Shown piece by piece: positions 50,961 to 63,668 of a DNA stretch of 64,000 nucleotides; the first letter of the stretch is position 1; the number at the start of each line of letters is the position of its first letter. Source of the stretch: Frigoribacterium sp. Leaf415 (lineage in GTDB: Bacteria; Actinomycetota; Actinomycetes; Actinomycetales; Microbacteriaceae); contig NZ_LMQR01000001.1 in assembly GCF_001424645.1 (NCBI RefSeq), positions 1,546,149 through 1,610,148 of the forward strand, in the 5' to 3' direction. Both the position numbers and the translations under genes were made by a program. Below the pieces are notes generated by a model that had not been told where the DNA came from, ran no database searches, and was given only the letters and a program-made list of their open reading frames with translations.

Positions 50961-53579
50961 ATGGCGGGCAAGGGACGCGGCGAATCCGTCGAGGTCGGCG
51001 GGCACCGGCTGCAGTTGACGAACCTCGACAAGGTGCTCTACCCCGACGCGGGCACGACCAAGGCCGACGTGCTGGGCTACTACGCCGCCGTCGCCGAGTG
51101 GATGCTGCCGCACGTCGAGGGCCGCCCGGCGACCCGCAAGCGCTGGGTGAACGGTGTCGAGGGCGAGGTGTTCTTCGAGAAGAACCTGCCCGACTCCGCA
51201 CCCGACTGGGTCGCGCGGCACACCATCGAGCACAAGGACCACGCGAACGTCTACCCGATGGTCAACGACATGGCGACGCTCACCTGGCTGGCGCAGGTCG
51301 CCGCGCTCGAGGTGCACGTCCCGCAGTGGCGGTTCGGCCCGAAGGGGGCGCAGCGCAACCCCGACCGGCTGGTGCTCGACCTCGACCCGGGCGAGGGCGT
51401 CGGCCTCGCCGAGTGCGTCGCGGTGGCGCAGCTGCTGAAGCCCATCGTCGAGGGCATGGGCCTCGAGCTGATGCCCGTGACCAGCGGCAGCAAGGGCGTG
51501 CACCTGTACGCCCGGCTCGACGGGAAGCAGACCAGCGCCCAGGTCGGCGAGGTCGCCCACGAGCTGGCCCGCGCGATGGAGGCCGACCACCCAGACCTCG
51601 TGCTCAGCACCATGGGGAAGGCCGACCGCCGGGGCAAGGTGCTGCTCGACTGGTCGCAGAACAACGGGAACAAGACCACCGTGGCGCCGTACTCGCTGCG
51701 CGGTCGGTCCCGACCGACCGTGGCGATGCCCCGCACCTGGCGCGAGCTCGCGTCGAAGACGCTGGTGCAGCTCGAGTACACCGACGTGCTCTCGCGCCTG
51801 AAGCGGCGTGGCGACCCCCTGGCCGACGTCTCGGCGCACGTGCCGGTGCCGTCCGGCGAGCTGGGCGAGGACTTCCGCAACACCGAGGCCCCCGACCACG
51901 ACCCGTCCGAGAAGGTGCGCGACCGCCTCGAGGTCTACCGCTCGAAGCGTGACGCGTCGAAGACCGCCGAACCGGTGCCCGCCGAGGCCCCGGCCTCGAC
52001 CGACGGCACGAGCTTCGTCATCCAGGAGCACCACGCCAGCTCGCTGCACTGGGACTTCCGCCTCGAGCACGACGGCGTGCTGGTCAGCTGGGCGCTGCCG
52101 AAGGGCGAGCCCGACGACCCCGGCACGAACCACCTCGCCGTGCAGACCGAGGACCACCCGCTCGAGTACGGCACGTTCGAGGGCACCATCGCCAAGGGCG
52201 AGTACGGCGCCGGCGAGGTCACGATCTGGGACTCGGGCGAGTACGACCTCGAGAAGTGGCGCGACGGGAAAGAGGTCATCGTCGTGCTGCACGGCGAGCA
52301 GCGCGGCACCCGACGCGTCGCGCTGATCCACACCGGGCACGGCGGCGGGCGGGCCGAGTCGAACTGGCTCATCCACCGCATGAAGGACGACGCCGACGGC
52401 TCGCACGACGGCGCTTCCGCCGGCAATTCAGGAAAACGACCGCATCACGCCCGGAAGACGACCGACGACGCGCGTTCTCCGGAGTTGCCGTCTTCTGCGC
52501 AGGCGAGCCGGGGCGGCCCTGTCGGCAACTCCTCACGCGCGTCGCGCGCGGCCGGCGGCTCCCCCGGAAAGGCGGGCCGCGCCTCCTCGACTCGCGACAG
52601 GAAGCAGGAGTTCCCGGCACCCGACCCGGTCGCACCGATGCTGGCGACGACGGGCGACGCGCACGACGTGTCCGAGGGCGGGTGGGCGTTCGAGATGAAG
52701 TGGGACGGCATCCGCGCCGTGGCCGTCGTCCACGACGGCGCCGTCACGCTGACCAGCCGCAACGGCAACGACCTGACCCCGGCCTACCCCGAGCTGCAGG
52801 TGCTGGCCGAGCGGGTCGACAGTGACGGAGGCTCGGTGCTGGACGGCGAGATCGTCGCCGTCGACGAGAAGGGTCGCCCCGACTTCGGGCTGCTCCAGAC
52901 GCGCATGGGGCTGACGCGGCCGCGCGACGTGGCGCGAGCCGCCGAAGGCGCGCCGGTGAAGCTGTTGCTGTTCGACGTCATGCGGGCCGAGGGTCGCTCG
53001 CTCGTGAGGGACGAGTACGACGACCGGCGCGAGGTGCTGGAGCGGATCGTCGAGAGCGGCGGGGCCGTCGACGTGCCCCCGGCGTTCGACGGGGACCTGG
53101 AGGCGGCGGTCGCCACCTCGAAGCGCCTCCGGCTCGAGGGCGTGGTCGCCAAGCGACGCGACGCGACCTACAGCGCCGGCCGCCGCTCGCGGGCCTGGAT
53201 CAAGATGAAGCACCACCAGACGCAGGAGGTCGTGATCGCCGGCTGGCGGCCCGGTGCGGGTCGGCGGGCGGACGGCGTCGGCTCGCTGCTGATGGGCGTG
53301 CCGGGCGACGACGGGCTGCAGTACGTCGGCCGGGTCGGCACCGGGTTCACCGATCGCGAGCTCGACGAGCTGCTGCCGTCGTTGCGGGCGGCCGAGCGGA
53401 AGACCAGCCCGCTGGTGGGCGTGCCCGCGGTCGACGCGCGCGACGCGCATTGGGTCACCCCGTCGCGGGTCGGCGAGGTGTCGATCGCCGAGTGGACCTC
53501 GACCGGCCGGCTTCGGCAGCCGAGCTGGCGCGGGTGGCGGCCCGACAAGTCGCCGGACGACGTCGTCCGCGAGGGGTGA
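50961..53579 (+). CDS. ligD: Multifunctional NHEJ ligase LigD (polymerase, 3'-phosphoesterase, ATP-dependent ligase)
   Basis: This 872-residue enzyme joins DNA ends after Ku binding. The primase-like polymerase domain (about 10-310) has LDLDP with D140 and D142 as metal ligands, the phosphoesterase (about 345-475) has H357-H358 and HWDFRLEHDGV, and the ligase has EMKWDGIRAV with the nucleotidyl-acceptor K580, DGEIVAVDE and EGVVAKR. This domain order is the mycobacterial one. A poorly conserved Ser/Arg/Gly-rich linker (about 478-550) contains an inverted repeat and a copy of the dispersed repeat at 52578-52587. The ATG is set by a strong ribosome site. Confidence 0.95.
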   Translation: MAGKGRGESVEVGGHRLQLTNLDKVLYPDAGTTKADVLGYYAAVAEWMLPHVEGRPATRKRWVNGVEGEVFFEKNLPDSAPDWVARHTIEHKDHANVYPMVNDMATLTWLAQVAALEVHVPQWRFGPKGAQRNPDRLVLDLDPGEGVGLAECVAVAQLLKPIVEGMGLELMPVTSGSKGVHLYARLDGKQTSAQVGEVAHELARAMEADHPDLVLSTMGKADRRGKVLLDWSQNNGNKTTVAPYSLRGRSRPTVAMPRTWRELASKTLVQLEYTDVLSRLKRRGDPLADVSAHVPVPSGELGEDFRNTEAPDHDPSEKVRDRLEVYRSKRDASKTAEPVPAEAPASTDGTSFVIQEHHASSLHWDFRLEHDGVLVSWALPKGEPDDPGTNHLAVQTEDHPLEYGTFEGTIAKGEYGAGEVTIWDSGEYDLEKWRDGKEVIVVLHGEQRGTRRVALIHTGHGGGRAESNWLIHRMKDDADGSHDGASAGNSGKRPHHARKTTDDARSPELPSSAQASRGGPVGNSSRASRAAGGSPGKAGRASSTRDRKQEFPAPDPVAPMLATTGDAHDVSEGGWAFEMKWDGIRAVAVVHDGAVTLTSRNGNDLTPAYPELQVLAERVDSDGGSVLDGEIVAVDEKGRPDFGLLQTRMGLTRPRDVARAAEGAPVKLLLFDVMRAEGRSLVRDEYDDRREVLERIVESGGAVDVPPAFDGDLEAAVATSKRLRLEGVVAKRRDATYSAGRRSRAWIKMKHHQTQEVVIAGWRPGAGRRADGVGSLLMGVPGDDGLQYVGRVGTGFTDRELDELLPSLRAAERKTSPLVGVPAVDARDAHWVTPSRVGEVSIAEWTSTGRLRQPSWRGWRPDKSPDDVVREG

Positions 53580-53587
53580 GGCAGCGC

Positions 53588-53653
53588 ACGACGCCAGGAG
53601 ATGGGCAGGGCGCCAGGAAAAAGCCTGGCGCTGTGTCCATCGCCTGGCGTCGT
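53588..53653 (+). terminator. Three-tier hairpin downstream of ligD
   Basis: ACGACGCCAGG (53588-53598) pairs with 53643-53653, GATGG (53600-53604) with CCATC (53637-53641), and GCGCCAGG (53610-53617) with CCTGGCGC (53624-53631). It begins 9 bases after the ligD stop and precedes an MFS gene on the same strand. Confidence 0.75.
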
Positions 53654-53696
53654 CTCGTCGGGTATCGGTCGGGGCCGCCCGGGTGTTGAGTGCAGC

Positions 53697-55133
53697 ATGA
53701 GCACACCTCCCCCGGCCCCGAGCGACGCCGCGACCCTGCGCGGGCGGCGGGTCGTGCTCGTCGTCGCCGTGCTGGCCTCGTTCGTCGCGTTCCTCGACGG
53801 GTCCATCGTCACGGTGGCCCTGCCAGCGATCGCGCGCGAGCTCGGCAGCGGCACGGTCGGCGGCGCCGCGACGGCCGACGACGGAGCCGGTCTCGCCCTG
53901 CAGCAGTGGGTGGTCGACGCCTACCTGCTGACGCTCGGGTCGCTCATGCTCGTGGCCGGCTCGCTCAGCGACACGTTCGGCCGGGTGCGGGTGCTGCGCG
54001 CGGGGCTGATCGGCTTCGCCGTGACGAGCGTGCTCGCCGCCCTCGCCCCCGACCCGGGCCTGCTGATCGCCGCCCGGGCCCTGCAGGGCGTCACCGCGGC
54101 CCTCCTCGTGCCGAGCAGCCTCGCCCTGATCACCTCGACCTTCAGCGGGCCCGCGCAGGGCAAGGCCATCGGCAGCTGGACGGCCTGGACCGGCGTCGCG
54201 TTCCTGATCGGCCCGCTGACCGGCGGCGCGCTCGTCGACACGCTCGGCTGGCGTTGGGTGTTCGCCGTCGTGGTCGTGCCGGTCGTCCTCACCCTCGTGC
54301 TGATGACCCGCCTGCCCGGTGACGCCCACCGGGGACGCGACGGCGCTCCCCCACGGGTCGACGGCGTGGGCGCCGTCCTGGCCGCGGTCGGCCTCGCCGG
54401 GCCGGTCTTCGCGCTGATCGAGGGGCAGCGGGTCGGGTTCGGCGCGTGGTTCGTCGTCCTGCCGCTCGTGGTCGGCCTCGCCGCGCTCGCCGCCTTCGTC
54501 TGGTGGGAGCGCCGCACGCCCGCCCCGATGATGCCCCTCACGCTGTTCCGCACCCGCAGCTTCACGGTCGGCAACCTGGCCACGGTCGGCATCTACGCGG
54601 CACTCAGCCTCGGCACCCTGACCATCCCGCTGGTGGTGCAAGAGCTGGCGGGTCTGACGGCGACCCTGGCCGGGCTCGTCACCCTGCCGACGACGATCGT
54701 GTCGCTGCTGTTCTCGACCCTGTTCGGCACGCTCGCCGCCACCCACGGCCCCCGCCTGTTCATGACGGTCGGGCCGCTGATCACGGCGAGCGGGTTCCTC
54801 TGGATGCTGCTCGTCCGCGATCCGATCGACGTCTGGTGGCAGGTCGTGCCCGGAGTGGTCCTGTTCGGCTTCGGCCTGTCGGTGACCGTGGCTCCGCTCA
54901 CCTCGACGGTGCTGTCGCAGATCCCGGCGGCGCAGTCGGGCATCGCCTCCGCGGTCAACAACGCGATCTCACGGGTGGCCGGGCTCGTCGCGGTCGCGTT
55001 CCTGGGCGTCATCGCCGGAGGCGCGCTCACGGTGGGCGGGTTCCACCGCGTCGTGATCGTGGTCGCCGTGCTGCTCGGGGTGAGCGCGCTGGTGTCGTTC
55101 GTCGGTCTGCGCGACCGCACCCGCGCCTCCTGA
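53697..55133 (+). CDS. MFS drug exporter, DHA2 (EmrB/QacA-like)
   Basis: This 478-residue protein with about 14 membrane segments has VVLVVAVLASFVAFLDGSIVTVALPAIARELG as the first helix, LQQWVVDAYLLTLGSLMLVAGSLSDTFGRVRVL with the DHA2 loop motif, and GPLTGGALVDTLGWRWVF with motif C. It likely exports drugs or toxic metabolites by proton antiport. A TetR or MarR regulator is absent, but a MerR regulator gene lies next to it on the other strand. Its last three codons and stop are read from a repeat copy (CGC GCC TCC TGA). The start at 53697 lacks a clear ribosome site. Confidence 0.87.
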   Translation: MSTPPPAPSDAATLRGRRVVLVVAVLASFVAFLDGSIVTVALPAIARELGSGTVGGAATADDGAGLALQQWVVDAYLLTLGSLMLVAGSLSDTFGRVRVLRAGLIGFAVTSVLAALAPDPGLLIAARALQGVTAALLVPSSLALITSTFSGPAQGKAIGSWTAWTGVAFLIGPLTGGALVDTLGWRWVFAVVVVPVVLTLVLMTRLPGDAHRGRDGAPPRVDGVGAVLAAVGLAGPVFALIEGQRVGFGAWFVVLPLVVGLAALAAFVWWERRTPAPMMPLTLFRTRSFTVGNLATVGIYAALSLGTLTIPLVVQELAGLTATLAGLVTLPTTIVSLLFSTLFGTLAATHGPRLFMTVGPLITASGFLWMLLVRDPIDVWWQVVPGVVLFGFGLSVTVAPLTSTVLSQIPAAQSGIASAVNNAISRVAGLVAVAFLGVIAGGALTVGGFHRVVIVVAVLLGVSALVSFVGLRDRTRAS

Positions 55134-55171
55134 GCGGGGTCGCGCCCCCAGGCGACCGGCAGGAGGCGCGG
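55121..55171. terminator. Bidirectional hairpin from an inverted pair of the AGGAGGCGCG repeat
   Basis: CCGCGCCTCCTG (55121-55132) pairs with CAGGAGGCGCGG (55160-55171), and an inner stem pairs GGTCGC with GCGACC. The left arm overlaps the stop codon of the MFS gene; the right arm lies 3 bases before the MerR stop on the other strand. Confidence 0.83.
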
Positions 55172-55173
55172 TG

Positions 55174-55782
55174 TCAGCCCCCGAAGCGGCGCCAGGAGGC
55201 GTCCTGCTGGGCCAGGCGACGAAGGGCCAGCAGCAGCGGCTCGACGAGCACGGTGCCGAGCACGACGTACCGCACCGCGGCGTCCACGGAGTCGACCGGG
55301 ATGCCCGCGATCTCGGCCTCGGCGACCTCGGCCATCGACCGCGCGTAGCCGTCGAGTGCCCCTTCGGGTAGCTCGAAACCGGCGGCGTCGAGCCCGTCGA
55401 CCGCGGCCTCGAGCGCGGCGAGCACGTCGACCGACCCCGGGTCGATCGTCCACCCCCAGCCGGCCACGAGCGCTTCGGCACGGCCGAGGTCGACGCCCTC
55501 GGGGGCCGTCGTGGTGACCGCCGTCTGCGCGACGCCGAGGACCTCGGCCACGCTCTCGTGCTCTCCGTCGAGTTGACCGAGGACGGCCCGGACCCCGGCG
55601 ACGCTCAGCCCGCCCGCACCGAGCAGGGCCCGCACGAGCCGCAGCCGACGCACGTGCTCGTCGCCGTAGCGGGCCTGGGTCGCGCTGGTGCGCTCGCCCT
55701 CGGGCAGCAGCCCCTCGCGCAGGTAGTACTTGATCGTGGCGACCGGCACGCCGGTCGTCTCGGCGAGCTGGGAGATGCGCAC
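55174..55782 (-). CDS. MerR-family transcriptional regulator
   Basis: This 202-residue regulator begins VRISQLAETTGVPVATIKYYLREGLLPEGERTSATQARYGDEHVRRLRLVRALLG, a complete MerR-type winged helix. A C-terminal effector domain of about 130 residues follows (VLAALEAAVDGLDAAGFELP, LGTVLVEPLLLALRRL), possibly sensing a small molecule. The GTG at 55782 has AAGGGGC upstream; homologues begin there, and the open frame beyond is the promoter region. A composite palindrome in the divergent region is its likely operator. It lies back to back with a DUF4188 gene. Confidence 0.88.
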   Translation of the reverse strand: MRISQLAETTGVPVATIKYYLREGLLPEGERTSATQARYGDEHVRRLRLVRALLGAGGLSVAGVRAVLGQLDGEHESVAEVLGVAQTAVTTTAPEGVDLGRAEALVAGWGWTIDPGSVDVLAALEAAVDGLDAAGFELPEGALDGYARSMAEVAEAEIAGIPVDSVDAAVRYVVLGTVLVEPLLLALRRLAQQDASWRRFGG

Positions 55783-55792
55783 GGATTGCCCC

Positions 55793-55841
55793 TTGACATT
55801 GGATAGCGTGACTCTCCAATATTGGAGAGCGCCACTATCCA
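55793..55841 (+). promoter_or_regulatory. MerR-type promoter with a composite palindromic operator
   Basis: TTGACA at 55793-55798 is followed by 19 bases and AATATT at 55818-55823. The long spacer is typical of MerR-regulated promoters. The core is an 18-base perfect palindrome (CTCTCCAATATTGGAGAG, 55812-55829) and outer arms TGGATAG (55800-55806) and CTATCCA (55835-55841) share its centre. It probably controls the DUF4188 gene and the regulator. Confidence 0.85.
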
Positions 55842-55855
55842 TCTAAGGAGACATC

Positions 55856-56353
55856 ATGCCGCGAGTCAACCCGGGCCGCACCACGCACGAGCACGACGGC
55901 GAGCTCGTCGTCGTCCTGATCGGCATGACGATCAACCGCTGGTGGCGACCCGACCTGTGGCTGCCCGTCTTCGGCGCGATGACCCCGATGCTGACCGAAC
56001 TGATGCGCGACCCCGAGAGCGGGCTCGCCGGCACGCGCCTGACGATCGGCCGCGGGGGGCCGGTGCTCGTGCAGTACTGGACCTCGCTCGAGAAGCTCTA
56101 CGCGTACGCGAGCTCGCCCCAGCAGGCGCACCGACCGGCCTGGACGGCGTTCAACCGCCGGGCGCGCAAGGCCCCGGGAGCCGTCGGCATCTGGCACGAG
56201 ACCTTCGTGGTCGAGCGGGCCGAGAGCCTGTACGTGGGCATGGCGCCGTCGGGGCTGGCCAAGGCGACGCGGTCGGTGCCGGTCGGTCCGCGCAGCGACA
56301 CCGCACGCGCCCGGGCCGCGAGCGGCCGGACCCCCGGCGCCGCGTCGTCCTGA
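55856..56353 (+). CDS. DUF4188-family protein
   Basis: This 165-residue protein of the DUF4188 family is related by fold to heme-type aldoxime dehydratase/monooxygenase-like proteins, of unknown function. Core features are HDGELVVVLIGMTINRWWRPDLWLPVFGAM, LTIGRGGPVLVQYWTSLEKLYAYA and GIWHETFVVERAESLYVGM. The last 35 residues are a basic disordered tail. The ATG has an AGGAG ribosome site, and it lies just downstream of the MerR operator, the usual arrangement for this family. Confidence 0.85.
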   Translation: MPRVNPGRTTHEHDGELVVVLIGMTINRWWRPDLWLPVFGAMTPMLTELMRDPESGLAGTRLTIGRGGPVLVQYWTSLEKLYAYASSPQQAHRPAWTAFNRRARKAPGAVGIWHETFVVERAESLYVGMAPSGLAKATRSVPVGPRSDTARARAASGRTPGAASS

Positions 56354-56422
56354 CGGGTCCCGCGTCGAGCCCCGGAGCCCCCCATTGCCCTGAGCCGCCT
56401 GTGACCCTACGATGAGCCAGAC

Positions 56423-56449
56423 GTGAGCCGCCCTCGTTCGGGGGTGGCT
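56423..56449 (+). terminator. Short hairpin upstream of the GH3 gene
   Basis: GAGCC-G-CCC and GGG-GT-GGCTC form an imperfect stem with a small loop between the DUF4188 and GH3 genes. Confidence 0.45.
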
Positions 56450-56491
56450 CCAGCTCTGTCGTGAGACAGCCGTGATTACAAGGGAGTAATC

Positions 56492-61594
<5,103 letters not shown>

Positions 61595-61613
61595 CGCGCC
61601 GCGCCTCCCCCTC

Positions 61614-61673
61614 GAACCCCGTTTCGAACGATGCACCCCGTTTCTTCCGGGTTCATCGTTCGAAACGGGGTTC
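61614..61673. terminator. Hairpin, 20-base perfect stem, downstream of the GH3 gene
   Basis: Positions 61614-61633 and 61654-61673 are perfect inverted repeats. The left arm carries ACCCCGTTTC and that sequence recurs in the loop. The sequence AACGGGGTTC is shared with the region 62306-62336 on the other side of the GNAT gene. Confidence 0.85.
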
Positions 61674-61715
61674 TTCGTCAGGTCGTCGCTCTCGATCCGG
61701 GTCGGGCCCCGCTGC

Positions 61716-61721
61716 TACCGT
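61716..61721 (+). promoter_or_regulatory. -10 box TACCGT of the GNAT gene (leaderless)
   Basis: TACCGT is followed by 6 bases (CGCGGG) and the GTG at 61728. Confidence 0.6.
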
Positions 61722-61727
61722 CGCGGG

Positions 61728-62267
61728 GTGCTCACCACCGACCGCCTGCTGCTGCGCCGCTGGCGCGAGTCCGACCGGGAGCCGTTCGCGGCCCTCAACG
61801 CCGACCCCGAGGTGATGCGGTACTTCCCCGCGACCCGTACGCGCGCCGAGAGCGACGCCATGGTCGACCGGCTCGACGCCGCGATCGAGGCGGACGGCTT
61901 CGGGCTGTGGGCCGTCGAGCGTCGCGACTCGGCGACCTTCGTCGGCTTCGTCGGGTTGTCCCGCCCGACCTTCGATCCGGCGCTCGTCGGCCAGGTCGAG
62001 ATCGGCTGGCGCCTCGCCCGCGAGGCCTGGGGTCAGGGCTTCGCCACCGAGGCCGCCCGGGAGGCCGTCCGGTTCGCGTTCGACCCGTCCGGTGCCGACC
62101 TGCCCGCCCTGATCAGCTTCACGGCAGCGGTCAACGAACCGTCCCGCCGCGTGATGCGCCGCCTCGGCATGACCCACGAGCCCGCCGACGACTTCGAGCA
62201 CCCCGCGCTGCCGCCCGGCCACGAGCTGCGACCGCACGTTCTGTACCGGCTGAGCCGCGCCTCCTGA
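61728..62267 (+). CDS. GNAT N-acetyltransferase, RimJ/RimL type
   Basis: This 179-residue acetyltransferase has LTTDRLLLRRWRESDREPFAALNADPEVMRYFP, the usual RimJ/RimL start. VEIGWRLAREAWGQGFATEAAREAVRFAF holds the acetyl-CoA-binding Q/GxG/A motif (WGQGFATEA), and SFTAAVNEPSRRVMRRLGM ends the fold. Substrates of this branch include ribosomal proteins and small amines; none is identified here. Its last codons and stop (CGC GCC TCC TGA) are a repeat copy. It is flanked on both sides by hairpin elements that share AACGGGGTTC. Confidence 0.88.
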   Translation: MLTTDRLLLRRWRESDREPFAALNADPEVMRYFPATRTRAESDAMVDRLDAAIEADGFGLWAVERRDSATFVGFVGLSRPTFDPALVGQVEIGWRLAREAWGQGFATEAAREAVRFAFDPSGADLPALISFTAAVNEPSRRVMRRLGMTHEPADDFEHPALPPGHELRPHVLYRLSRAS

Positions 62268-62277
62268 CCCCGCCGGT

Positions 62278-62340
62278 AACCCCCTTCCGCGGCATGAACC
62301 ACGAAGGAACGGGGTTCGCCGCACGGAACGGGGTTCATCG
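62278..62340. repeat. GGAACGGGGTTC direct repeats with partial hairpin
   Basis: GGAACGGGGTTC occurs at 62306-62317 and 62325-62336. The first can pair with AACCCCCTTCC at 62278-62288 with one mismatch. The second copy overlaps the alcohol dehydrogenase stop codon on the other strand. Confidence 0.75.
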
Positions 62341-63543
62341 CGTGGTGGGCCCGACGTCGACGCCGACCCCGATCAGCCCGTCGTCCGCGTCCGTCGCGAC
62401 GAGCGCCTCGCCCACCTCGGCCAGCGGGATCGTCCTGCCGACGAGCGACTCGAGCGGCCATCGCCGCCACGCCTCGGACGCCCACGCCACAGCCGAGTCC
62501 AGCCGCTCGGGCTCGGCGTCGCGCACACCGGTGACCGTCACGAGCCCCTCGACGAGCCGGGCACCGCTCACGCGCGTCTCCCTGCCGCCCGCCGCCGCCC
62601 CCGCCAGCACCACGACTCCCCCGACGGCCACCTGCCCGACCAGGGCCGCCACCCCGGCGACCCCGTCGAACGCGAGTCCGACCGTGCGGTGACGCCCGGA
62701 CCGGTCGACCGACGCGAGCACCCGCGACAGGGCGTGCGACCCGGTCGACGCACGGGGATCGGCCACGGCGACGGCGCCGAACGCGCGCGACCGCTCACGC
62801 CGCGCCTCCTGGGGGTCGACGACCACGACGCGTGCCCCGGCGTCGGTGGCCATCGCCGTCGCGACCAGTCCGACGGCACCCGCGACGGACACGACGACGA
62901 CCTGACCCGCGAGCGACGGCACCCCCGAGAGCCCGAGCACCGAGGAGGCGCGGTGCAGCACCTCCGCGGCCCTCGCGGTCACGTCCGCCACCGGGGCGAG
63001 CACGGCGGCGGGGACGTCGTCGGCGACGACCACCACGGCGGTTCCCCGGCGCAGGTGCACGTGGCTCGCGACCGCGCCGGACAGCTGCCAGCTGCGCCGC
63101 GTGCGCTCCTCGCCGTACCGCTCGCCCGAGACGCACGCCGAGGCCAGACCCCGATGACAGGGGACGCACCGCCCGCACGTCACCGTGCCGGACCAGACGA
63201 CGCGCATGCCGGGCCGCAGCCGACGGCCGTCGTGCGCCCGGGCGTGCTCGTCGGCCTCGACGACCCGCCCGACCGCCGAGCCACCCGGCACCACGGGCAG
63301 GGACGCCGCACCCCGACCGGTGAGCGAGCGCACCTCGTCCGGGCCGAAGGCGGCGAGCTCGACGGCGACCAGGGCGTCCCCCCGCGCCAGGCGCACCCCG
63401 GGCACCGCGATCTCGCTGAAGCCGAGCCCCGTGCCGAGCCAGACCTGCGCCGTCGCCGGCGGGTCCAGGCACACGTCGTGGCCGTCGAGCACGGGGCGCA
63501 TCGGGTCGACCCGCAGCCGCCCCGCCGGCGTCGCCCTCGACAT
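62335..63543 (-). CDS. Zinc-type alcohol dehydrogenase-like protein
   Basis: This 402-residue MDR-family dehydrogenase has a GroES-like N-terminal half (VVAVELAAFGPDEVRSL, VVPGGSAVGRVVEADEHA) with CGRCVPCHRGLASAC, the four-cysteine structural-zinc lobe. The C-terminal half is a Rossmann domain (GQVVVVSVAGAVGLVATAMATDAGARVVVVD). The usual catalytic-zinc cysteine and GHE are replaced by Ala and GGS, so the catalytic zinc may be absent. The ATG at 63543 is likely; TAGGCT at 63587-63592 is a plausible -10 box. Two repeat copies lie within it at 62801-62810 and 62943-62952. Confidence 0.8.
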   Translation of the reverse strand: MSRATPAGRLRVDPMRPVLDGHDVCLDPPATAQVWLGTGLGFSEIAVPGVRLARGDALVAVELAAFGPDEVRSLTGRGAASLPVVPGGSAVGRVVEADEHARAHDGRRLRPGMRVVWSGTVTCGRCVPCHRGLASACVSGERYGEERTRRSWQLSGAVASHVHLRRGTAVVVVADDVPAAVLAPVADVTARAAEVLHRASSVLGLSGVPSLAGQVVVVSVAGAVGLVATAMATDAGARVVVVDPQEARRERSRAFGAVAVADPRASTGSHALSRVLASVDRSGRHRTVGLAFDGVAGVAALVGQVAVGGVVVLAGAAAGGRETRVSGARLVEGLVTVTGVRDAEPERLDSAVAWASEAWRRWPLESLVGRTIPLAEVGEALVATDADDGLIGVGVDVGPTTR

Positions 63544-63651
63544 CGTCCCCCACCCCTCGCACCCGGCCTCCGGTGCACGCCGCGAGCCTAGGCAGGGCGG
63601 GTGGCGGCCCGGCGAACCCCCGGCGTCCACCGGGTGAACGCGCCGATCCGC

Positions 63652-63661
63652 GGGAGGCGCG
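63652..63661 (+). repeat. GGGAGGCGCG, one-base variant of the dispersed repeat
   Basis: A variant copy lies a few bases beyond the gluconokinase stop codon, in the gap before the alcohol dehydrogenase gene. Confidence 0.55.
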
Positions 63662-63668
63662 GGTCGGG

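Noticed and set aside
53697..55782. MerR regulator controlling the neighbouring MFS exporter
   Set aside because: The two genes converge and are separated by a bidirectional hairpin; the regulator's operator lies on its other side, next to the DUF4188 gene.
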